Shown here: positions 34,468 to 40,616 of the stretch, piece after piece
How the letters are laid out: every line of letters begins with the position of its first letter
How positions within the stretch are numbered: position 1 is the first letter of the stretch
Assembly: GCA_009784515.1 (NCBI GenBank)
Contig: WRBN01000003.1
Span: 1-43,744 of the forward strand
Direction: 5' to 3'
DNA length: 43,744 nucleotides
DNA from: Spirochaetaceae bacterium
Lineage (GTDB): Bacteria > Spirochaetota > Spirochaetia > WRBN01
Notes under the pieces: generated by a model
What the model was told of the DNA's origin: nothing
Databases searched by the model: none
The model's input: only the letters and a program-made list of their open reading frames with translations
Position numbers and translations under genes: made by a program

Positions 34468-34540
34468 TTTATATTTAAAATTATAATAAAGGTTAATTAT
34501 TTCTCTAAAGAATAAACAAAAACATTTAACCCTTATCTAT

Positions 34541-34569
34541 AAAATAAAGTTTTATGCTGCTAGCGTCAA
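34541..34569 (-). promoter_or_regulatory. possible grpE operon promoter
   Basis: Minus strand: TTGACG (34569-34564), 17-nt spacer, TATTTT (34546-34541). The -10 is weak (4 of 6), and the leader would be about 70 nt. Confidence 0.4.
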
Positions 34570-34656
34570 GCTATCTTTTGTATAAATGTTAAAAATAATT
34601 TTTTAAAAATCAATCATAATTAAAAAATTTTTATTTTTAACAAATGTATTTTTTGC

Positions 34657-34685
34657 TTGACAAATAGCCATAATGGCTTTAAAAT
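34657..34685 (+). promoter_or_regulatory. TRAP operon promoter with a palindrome in its spacer
   Basis: TTGACA (34657-34662), 17-nt spacer, TAAAAT (34680-34685). The spacer holds AGCCAT-A-ATGGCT (34666-34678), a perfect 13-bp dyad between the two boxes, where a repressor would block polymerase. Confidence 0.7.
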
Positions 34686-34704
34686 GATTTAAAAGGAAAA
34701 AACC

Positions 34705-35274
34705 GTGAATATTTACAAAAAGATTATCAATAAAATCGTTTCATTTTTTGAATATATAGCCGTTTTTTGTTTAGCCGCTATGGTGGTAGCTGTAATTATA
34801 CAGGTAGTAGGCCGCTATGTTTTTAGAAACACTCCCGGTTGGAGCGAAGAAATGGCTAGGCAGTTTATGGTAATTTTTAGCTTTATTGGTATAGCTATTG
34901 GCGTACGCGAAAAAATTCATATTGCCCTAACTTTTTTTACCGATGGTTTGTTGCATAAAATTAGGCTGCCTATCGAAATTTTTGGCAAAGCCCTTATTGC
35001 CACTTTAGGGATAATGATGAGCGTAAATATGAGCCTACTCTTTGAAAGGTTAAGGTATAACCGTTTGCCGGGCAGCGGCATACCGGTGTTATGGGTTTAT
35101 GCCATACCTACCGCCATTGGGGTGATTATTGCGTTAATTTGTGTTTACCAAATTTACGACCATTTTAAATTTGGCACCGACGAAGAACAGGCTTTAAAGC
35201 TAAAAGGCCTTAAAGAGAGTAAAGAGGCTGAAGCAGCCCTAAAAGTAGAAGAACTACAAAGAGAGGACTTATAA
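34705..35274 (+). CDS. dctQ: TRAP transporter small membrane subunit
   Basis: 189 residues, GTG start with AAGGA 7 nt upstream. Four membrane helices; the family signature VVGRYVFRNTPGWSEEMARQFMVIFSFIGIAIGVREKIHI is in helices 1-2. It works with DctM in the inner membrane, taking up a carboxylate-type solute with Na+. The C-terminal tail (KLKGLKESKEAEAALKVEELQ) is a charged helix, longer than usual. The stop codon abuts the dctM start. Confidence 0.9.
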   Translation: MNIYKKIINKIVSFFEYIAVFCLAAMVVAVIIQVVGRYVFRNTPGWSEEMARQFMVIFSFIGIAIGVREKIHIALTFFTDGLLHKIRLPIEIFGKALIATLGIMMSVNMSLLFERLRYNRLPGSGIPVLWVYAIPTAIGVIIALICVYQIYDHFKFGTDEEQALKLKGLKESKEAEAALKVEELQREDL

Positions 35275-36579
35275 ATGTTTGTAGATGTGGGCGGTATTAC
35301 TTTACTGCTAGGAATATTTGTGTTTTTATTAGTTTTAAAGGTGCCGGTAGCTTTTTGTTTAGCTTTTAGCGCTTTTGCTACCGCTATGTATATGTTTATA
35401 CCGCTTAGCGCTATTACGCAGCAAATGGTAAGCAGCTTAGATAGTTTTGCCCTGCTTGCTATCCCCTTTTTTATTTTGGCCGGCGAAATTATGGGGGCCG
35501 GCGGCATAAGCGACCGCATTTTTAATATGGCCAGCGTTTTTGTAGGCAAACGCAAAGGCGGTATTGCGATGGTTAATGCCCTAGACAGCGTCTTTTTTGG
35601 TATGATTTCGGGCTCGGCGGTAGCTTCTATCTCTTCGATGGGCCCTATCGAAATACGCATGATGAAAAAACAAGGTTATCCAACACCTTTTGCTGTAGCC
35701 CTTAGCTGTACCAGCGCTACCATTGCCGTTATTACGCCGCCCAGCCACAACCTTATTATTTATGCCAGCGCTATTGGGGGGGCCAGTGTAAGCAGGCTTT
35801 TTATGGCCGGGCTTATCCCGGGCTATTTGCTTTGCGCTTTGCTGCTTATTTATTGTTACGTAATGGCGCGTATTAAAAAGTTCCCGGTAGGTGAAGGGTA
35901 TTCTTTTAAACAATCGCTTAAAATTATTGCCGATAGTTTTTTGGGTCTTTTTACTATCGTTATTATAATGGGCGGTGTTTTTGCCGGTATTGTTACCGCT
36001 AACGAATCGGCCGTTATTGCCTGTTTATGGGCCTTGCTGGTAGCTCTTTTCTTTTACAAAGGTATTAAAGCGCGTGATATTGTGCCTATTTTAAAAAGGG
36101 CCTTACGCACTATTGCCTTAGTAATGTCGCTTATTGCCGCCGCCGGCGCTTTTGGTTATATGATGGCTATTTTGCGTATCCCCGAACTGGTAACTAATTT
36201 ATTGCTAGCTATCTCGGATAACAAATATGTGCTGCTGTTACTTATTAACCTAGCCTTATTAGCGATGGGCGCTATTATGGATATGGCCCCGCTTATTCTC
36301 ATTAGTGCGCCTATTTTAATAGGTGTGGTAACCTCTCCGGTAATAGGTATGGACCCTATCCACTTTGGGGTAATGATGATTTACAACTTAAGTATGGGTT
36401 TAATTACGCCGCCGGTTGGTACGGTACTTTTTGTGGGCAGCGCTATTGGTGGTATTAAGTTGGAGCAAACTATCCGGGCCTTATTGCCCTTTTATGTAGT
36501 TATGTTTATTGGTTTAATGTTGGTTACCTATGTGCCGGCCATTACCATGACTATACCTAACCTAATGTTTGGCAGTTAG
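35275..36579 (+). CDS. dctM: TRAP transporter large permease subunit
   Basis: 434 residues, about twelve membrane helices. DctM hallmarks: PVAFCLAFSAF, SFALLAIPFFILAGEIMGAGGI, DSVFFGMISGSAVASISSMGPIEI, TPPSHNLIIYA, VTANESAVIACLWAL, LITPPVGTVLFVG. It forms the transport path. Immediately follows dctQ; the start has GAGG 8-9 nt upstream inside dctQ. Confidence 0.94.
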   Translation: MFVDVGGITLLLGIFVFLLVLKVPVAFCLAFSAFATAMYMFIPLSAITQQMVSSLDSFALLAIPFFILAGEIMGAGGISDRIFNMASVFVGKRKGGIAMVNALDSVFFGMISGSAVASISSMGPIEIRMMKKQGYPTPFAVALSCTSATIAVITPPSHNLIIYASAIGGASVSRLFMAGLIPGYLLCALLLIYCYVMARIKKFPVGEGYSFKQSLKIIADSFLGLFTIVIIMGGVFAGIVTANESAVIACLWALLVALFFYKGIKARDIVPILKRALRTIALVMSLIAAAGAFGYMMAILRIPELVTNLLLAISDNKYVLLLLINLALLAMGAIMDMAPLILISAPILIGVVTSPVIGMDPIHFGVMMIYNLSMGLITPPVGTVLFVGSAIGGIKLEQTIRALLPFYVVMFIGLMLVTYVPAITMTIPNLMFGS

Positions 36580-36633
36580 CAGGTGAGCCTGCGCCGTAAG
36601 CAACATTTGTAAAATATATTGTTTTATAAAAAA

Positions 36634-36662
36634 ATAAATTAGTAAATTATAAATTAGTAAAT
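36634..36662 (+). repeat. 14-bp direct repeat in the dctM-dctP gap
   Basis: ATAAATTAGTAAAT at 36634-36647 and again at 36649-36662. A small hairpin (GCAGG-TGAG-CCTGC) ends dctM at about 36579-36592. The gap may set separate expression of the binding protein. Confidence 0.5.
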
Positions 36663-36679
36663 AAAAAAGAGGAGAGTAT

Positions 36680-37660
36680 ATGAAAAAAATTTTATCTTTA
36701 CTGGCTGTATTGCTGGTAGCGGCATCTTTATTGGCTTGCGGCGAGCGCACACGCGTTCTTAGGTTAGCTGATATTCATGCCGATGGTTACCCAACGGTAG
36801 TAGGTGCGTTAGCTTTTGCCGAATATGTACTGCGCGAAAGTAATGGCTCTATCCGTATAGAGGTTTTTAATAACGCCGTACTTGGTGATGAACGTACCAC
36901 AATGGAGATGGTGCAAACCGGTAGTTTGGCTTTTGTGCGTATTGGTACCAACCCTTTAAGCGCTATTAACCCGGTTATGAATGCCTTATCGATGCCCTTT
37001 TTATTTCGCGACCGGGCTCATATGTTTTCGGTGTTAGATGGCCCTATTGGCGATGAAATGTTAACCAGTTTAACCAGTCAAAACTTATTGGGTTTAAGTT
37101 GGTTAGATGCCGGTTTTAGAAACTTTTACAACAGCCAACGCGAAATTCGTACCCCAGCCGATATGGCCGGTTTACGCATCCGTACCCAAGAAAGTGCCTT
37201 AATGATGGATATGGTGCGTATGCTTGGCGCTTCGCCAACTCCTATGAGTATGGGCGAAGTTTACACCAGTTTACAAAACGGTGTTATTGATGGCGCCGAA
37301 AACAACTGGCCATCGTACGTAAACGCCGCTCACTTTGAAGTAGCGCCGTTTTTTACCGTAAACCAACATATGGCTGCTCCCGAAATGTTTTTAATTAATA
37401 CTCAGCTATGGAATAGCTTTAGCGCTGCCGAGCAAGATATAATTAAACGCGGCGCTTTGCATGGCGCACAGGTACAACGCAGGGCATGGCTTGAGGCCGA
37501 GCAACATTACGAAAACATAGCTAGGGCTGCCGGGAATACTATTACCGTTCCTACCCCGGCTGAACTACAGCTTTTTGCCGATGCTTTAATGCCTTTATAT
37601 GACCAACCGGCCTATGCCCAATTTGCTCCTATAATAGAACGCATTCGCAACGTAAGATAA
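36680..37660 (+). CDS. dctP: TRAP transporter solute-binding lipoprotein
   Basis: 326 residues. Lipobox LLAC with Cys20, so it is anchored to the membrane rather than free in the periplasm. DctP fold: GALAFAEYVLRESNGSIRIEVF, LDAGFRNFYNSQREI, then the conserved Arg of the carboxylate pocket in LRIRTQES, and GEVYTSLQNGVIDGAENNWPSY. The substrate is not clear; sugar acids or sialic acid are common for this group. Placed last (Q-M-P) instead of the usual P-Q-M, 100 bp after dctM, with GAGGAG before the ATG. Confidence 0.92.
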   Translation: MKKILSLLAVLLVAASLLACGERTRVLRLADIHADGYPTVVGALAFAEYVLRESNGSIRIEVFNNAVLGDERTTMEMVQTGSLAFVRIGTNPLSAINPVMNALSMPFLFRDRAHMFSVLDGPIGDEMLTSLTSQNLLGLSWLDAGFRNFYNSQREIRTPADMAGLRIRTQESALMMDMVRMLGASPTPMSMGEVYTSLQNGVIDGAENNWPSYVNAAHFEVAPFFTVNQHMAAPEMFLINTQLWNSFSAAEQDIIKRGALHGAQVQRRAWLEAEQHYENIARAAGNTITVPTPAELQLFADALMPLYDQPAYAQFAPIIERIRNVR

Positions 37661-37689
37661 TTTGTAATAGTAAGTTATAAAAAAAATAA

Positions 37690-37714
37690 AAGCCCCTCGT
37701 AAGAGGGGTTTTTT
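37690..37714 (+). terminator. TRAP operon terminator
   Basis: CCCCTC, loop GTAA, GAGGGG, then six T residues. It follows dctP by 30 bp. Confidence 0.9.
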
Positions 37715-37755
37715 ATAATCAGGCAAAGCTTGTAATGTCAGCAAAAGGGACTTGA

Positions 37756-37779
37756 GGGCCTTATAAAATGGATAGTTCC
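37756..37779 (+). repeat. R1-like element, diverged orphan
   Basis: GGGCCTTAT, AAAATGG, ATAGTTCC: the right half matches R1, the left half is decayed. It touches the stop codon of the araD-like gene; no promoter is nearby. Confidence 0.4.
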
Positions 37780-38531
37780 TAATTATTAGTGAGCTCTTTT
37801 TTGTAAAGGGTTTTATGTAAATTATCGTTAATTCTTACGGCTTTACTGTTGATTTGCTCGGTTAAGTAGGCTAAATGGGCTATTTCTTCCAGTACTTGGG
37901 CATTATTAACGGCTTCGCCGGCGGATATACCCCAAGTAAAGGGGCCGTTATCTACAGTTAGCACCATAGGTATTTCCAGCGGTTTTAACGAGCTTTGGGC
38001 TTTAACAATGGTGCTTTCGTTTAAGGCGGCAATCCCAAAACCAACACCATTAACAATAATTTCGCTGTCGCTAAAAAGCTTAATAATGGCTTCGCCGATG
38101 GCGGTTTCGTAATCGGTATTACCAAGCTTTTTTACGTTAATTTCGTTAGCAATAGGTACATCGCAAGGTAAATAAGTGGCATGCGTGGTGCCATAAACCG
38201 GTATGCTGCGCCGGGCCTGCGACCAAGCGGTAGCGTAAGGGCTGTAACTATGGCAAATAGCGGCTATATCTTTAAGTTCTTTATATAAAACAAGGTGGGT
38301 TTTTACTTCGCCGGGCGGGTTTTTGCCTTCTATTATCCGGCCGTCTAGGTTTAAAATAACCATATCGGTGTACTTTAAATTATCGTAATAACTATGGGCA
38401 GGTTTTATGGCTAACAAGCCGGTAGCTTTATCAAAGACACTAACTGCCCCTAAATTGCGGACGGTTAAATGATTTTTTTTCATATTTATAGTGGCTTCGT
38501 AGCTTGCACGTTTTAAATCTTTAATACGCAT
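37779..38531 (-). CDS. AraD-like class II aldolase-fold protein lacking zinc ligands
   Basis: 250 residues, aligning end to end with L-ribulose-5-phosphate 4-epimerase (ICHSYSPYATAWSQARRSIPVYGTTHATY; GPFTWGISAGEAVNNAQVLEEIAHLAY). In E. coli AraD the zinc ligands are His95, His97 and His171. Here the first is His94, the second is Tyr96, and the HSH before GPF is VDN, so two of three histidines are gone. The equivalent of Asp76 is Glu75. The protein is open, has AAGGAG before the ATG and a strong promoter, so it seems expressed but probably not as a classical epimerase. Confidence 0.75.
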   Translation of the reverse strand: MRIKDLKRASYEATINMKKNHLTVRNLGAVSVFDKATGLLAIKPAHSYYDNLKYTDMVILNLDGRIIEGKNPPGEVKTHLVLYKELKDIAAICHSYSPYATAWSQARRSIPVYGTTHATYLPCDVPIANEINVKKLGNTDYETAIGEAIIKLFSDSEIIVNGVGFGIAALNESTIVKAQSSLKPLEIPMVLTVDNGPFTWGISAGEAVNNAQVLEEIAHLAYLTEQINSKAVRINDNLHKTLYKKELTNN

Positions 38532-38574
38532 AGGCTCTCCTTACATATAGCACCAATTTAATTGTTGCAGTTTA

Positions 38575-38603
38575 ATTATAGTAGTTTAGCACTTGGCTGT
38601 CAA
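38575..38603 (-). promoter_or_regulatory. promoter of the araD-like gene
   Basis: Minus strand: TTGACA (38603-38598), 17-nt spacer, TATAAT (38580-38575): both boxes perfect. Leader about 40 nt with a Shine-Dalgarno. Confidence 0.8.
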
Positions 38604-38628
38604 CCATTTGGCTGGGCTTTTGTTTGGT

Positions 38629-38652
38629 TCTAGCTATCCACTTATAGATACC
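38629..38652 (-). repeat. R1 palindrome, copy 5 (upstream of the araD-like gene)
   Basis: Minus strand GGTATCTAT, AAGTGG, ATAGCTAGA. The gap to the -35 box is 25 bp instead of 16, close to one helix turn further away. Confidence 0.55.
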
Positions 38653-38705
38653 AAAAATAAAAATAGCCTACAAATCTTTTTTGTCAGCGAAGAGAATTTG
38701 GGGGT

Positions 38706-38728
38706 AGTACTCTAAAAGAATAGTTAGT
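38706..38728 (+). repeat. R1-like element, diverged copy 6
   Basis: AGTACTCTAAAAGAATAGTT plus AGT, one base shorter than the others. I found it by looking 16 bp upstream of the -35 box at 38745, and the gap is exactly 16 bp. Confidence 0.45.
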
Positions 38729-38744
38729 AAACAATTATTAACAG

Positions 38745-38773
38745 TTGACACTTTAGTTATTTATTCTTATTAT
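38745..38773 (+). promoter_or_regulatory. promoter of the 74-residue membrane protein, leaderless type
   Basis: Perfect TTGACA (38745-38750), 17-nt spacer, TATTAT (38768-38773), TAAGCT, ATG. No Shine-Dalgarno. Confidence 0.7.
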
Positions 38774-38779
38774 TAAGCT

Positions 38780-39004
38780 ATGAAAACAGTAGTTTTAACC
38801 TCTATTTTATTAAGTGCCATTACCTTATTTGGCCGCCTTTTTCCCATAATGTGGGTGCTTGTACCTTTGCTTGCTATAATATTAGCTTTAACTGCTTTAT
38901 TAAGCAAAAAAACCAACAAATTTTTTAGCTATTTTGCACTCGGCTTTGGGCTGGTCTCTTTTGTGGTATCGTTAATTTTTTATATGCAAAACCATATTCG
39001 CTAA
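38780..39004 (+). CDS. small membrane protein, unknown
   Basis: 74 residues with about two to three hydrophobic helices (VVLTSILLSAITLFG, MWVLVPLLAIILALTALL, FALGFGLVSFVVSLIFY) separated by a basic loop SKKTNK. No family recognised. The strong leaderless-type promoter directly in front argues that it is a real gene. It is followed 77 bp later by the HMA protein gene, which has its own ribosome site. Confidence 0.6.
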   Translation: MKTVVLTSILLSAITLFGRLFPIMWVLVPLLAIILALTALLSKKTNKFFSYFALGFGLVSFVVSLIFYMQNHIR

Positions 39005-39081
39005 TTTATATCATCTGAAAGCCGTTGGTGGTCTTGATAGCTTTACATTTATAAGTTAAAGTTAGCTTAGGAGATTTTATA

Positions 39082-39270
39082 ATGACCGAGCAATTTAATA
39101 TAGATGGTATGGGCTGCGACCACTGCATAGATAGCGTTAAAGAGGCTTTGACGCTAGATGGTGTAACTATTAACGAAGTTAAACTAGGTTTTGCTAGTGT
39201 AGAAAGTACCGTACCGCGTGATAAATTAATTCAGCTTATTACCGCTGCCGGCTATACCGTAACTAACTAG
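39082..39270 (+). CDS. HMA-domain metal-binding protein (CopZ-like)
   Basis: 62 residues, one heavy-metal-associated domain: GMGCDHC (Cys12, Cys15) binds a soft metal such as Cu(I), followed by IDSVKEAL, LDGVTINEVKLGFASVEST and LIQLITAAGYTV. A cytoplasmic copper chaperone is the usual role, but no copper ATPase is nearby. AGGAGA precedes the ATG. Its stop is directly followed by the mnmE start, so the two are coupled. Confidence 0.88.
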   Translation: MTEQFNIDGMGCDHCIDSVKEALTLDGVTINEVKLGFASVESTVPRDKLIQLITAAGYTVTN

Positions 39271-40587
39271 ATGAACTATCAGTTAAATAGCCCTATTATA
39301 GCTTTGGCCAGTGCACAAGGACAATCGGCTATTGCGGTGATTAGGTTAAGCGGGGCTAATTGTATTAATTTGTTAGCCCCTTTTTTTAGTAAAACTAAGC
39401 AGCTATTACAAACTGCTACCGGGCAAATGGTTTATGGCCATCTTTATAACAATTTACAGCATACCGAGCAATTAGATGAAGTAATGCTGGCTCCTTTTTG
39501 GCCGCCGCACAGCTACACTGGTGAAGAAAGTGGCGAGATATACCTGCACGGTAATATGCATATAGCTGATAATTTAATCAAGTTACTTTGCCGCAATGGT
39601 TTTAGATTAGCTTTACCCGGTGAATTTACCTATCGTGCCTATTTAAATGGTAAATTAAGCCTTACCGAAGCCGAAGCTGTGCACGAATTAATTACCGCTC
39701 CCAGCACGGCGGCTACTAATGCGGCCTTGCTGCGTTTAAGCGGAGCTTTAACCAAAAAAGTTAGTCAAATCTATCATTTAATTATTGAGCGTTTAGCGGC
39801 AGTTAATGTTTTAATAGATTATGGCGATGAACTGGAAGAAACAGATAACTTACCGATAAGCTACCATCATATTATTGCTCAGTTACAGCAGCTGTTGGCT
39901 TCTTATAATCGCTCTAAGCAATTACAAAATGGAGCTTTAGTAGTTATAGCCGGTCAGCCCAATGTAGGTAAAAGCAGCCTTTTTAATGTATTGGTAGGCA
40001 GCGAACGTGCTATTGTTAGCCCAGTGGCCGGCACCACGCGCGACTATATTGAGGCTGCCATTACCCTTAATGGCCAGTTAATTAGGCTAATTGATACCGC
40101 CGGTATCCGGCCAACAACCGACGAAATTGAGCTGCTAGGTATTAACAAAGCTGTTAGTCTTTTGGAAGAAGCAGATGTTATAATTTATTTAACCAATGAT
40201 AATAAGCAACTTAGTGAAGAATTAATCAATTTTAGCTCTAAAACACTCATAGTAGGTAGTAAGAGCGACCTTAAGCCAACACAAGCCAAAGGGTTAGCGG
40301 TATCGGCCGTAACCGGTAGCGGGTTAGAGAAATTAATAACGGAGCTTAATCATAGATTAAGCAGCCAAAATAATTTAAATAACGAAGTTATGCTGGGCTC
40401 GCTGCGACAATACCAGTTGGTAGAAGAGGCTTTAACGGCTATGTTTAATTTAAATTATATAAATGATTTAAGTGAGCAAAGCTTTTATTTAAAAAAAGCC
40501 GGCGAAGCTTTGGCAGCCTTATTAGGGCAAAATGCTAGGCAAGATGCCATTACCACCATGTTTAGCAGCTTTTGTTTAGGTAAATAA
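39271..40587 (+). CDS. mnmE: tRNA uridine-5-carboxymethylaminomethyl GTPase
   Basis: 438 residues. With MnmG it modifies the wobble uridine of several tRNAs. N-terminal tetrahydrofolate-binding part (SAQGQSAIAVIRLSG, PHSYTGEESGEIYLHG, LPGEFTYRAYLNGKLSLTEAEAV), an inserted G domain with GQPNVGKSS, GTTRDY, DTAGIR and SKSD, and the C-terminal FCLGK, which holds the catalytic cysteine of the C(I/L)GK motif. Slightly shorter than the E. coli protein. The ATG follows the previous stop with no spacer. Confidence 0.96.
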   Translation: MNYQLNSPIIALASAQGQSAIAVIRLSGANCINLLAPFFSKTKQLLQTATGQMVYGHLYNNLQHTEQLDEVMLAPFWPPHSYTGEESGEIYLHGNMHIADNLIKLLCRNGFRLALPGEFTYRAYLNGKLSLTEAEAVHELITAPSTAATNAALLRLSGALTKKVSQIYHLIIERLAAVNVLIDYGDELEETDNLPISYHHIIAQLQQLLASYNRSKQLQNGALVVIAGQPNVGKSSLFNVLVGSERAIVSPVAGTTRDYIEAAITLNGQLIRLIDTAGIRPTTDEIELLGINKAVSLLEEADVIIYLTNDNKQLSEELINFSSKTLIVGSKSDLKPTQAKGLAVSAVTGSGLEKLITELNHRLSSQNNLNNEVMLGSLRQYQLVEEALTAMFNLNYINDLSEQSFYLKKAGEALAALLGQNARQDAITTMFSSFCLGK

Positions 40588-40616
40588 AAAATAATTTTAC
40601 TACGTACTAACTTTGC

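Noticed and set aside
33243-34540. CIRCE (HrcA) operator for the grpE-dnaK operon
   Set aside because: No TTAGCACTC-N9-GAGTGCTAA or close variant before grpE or dnaK.
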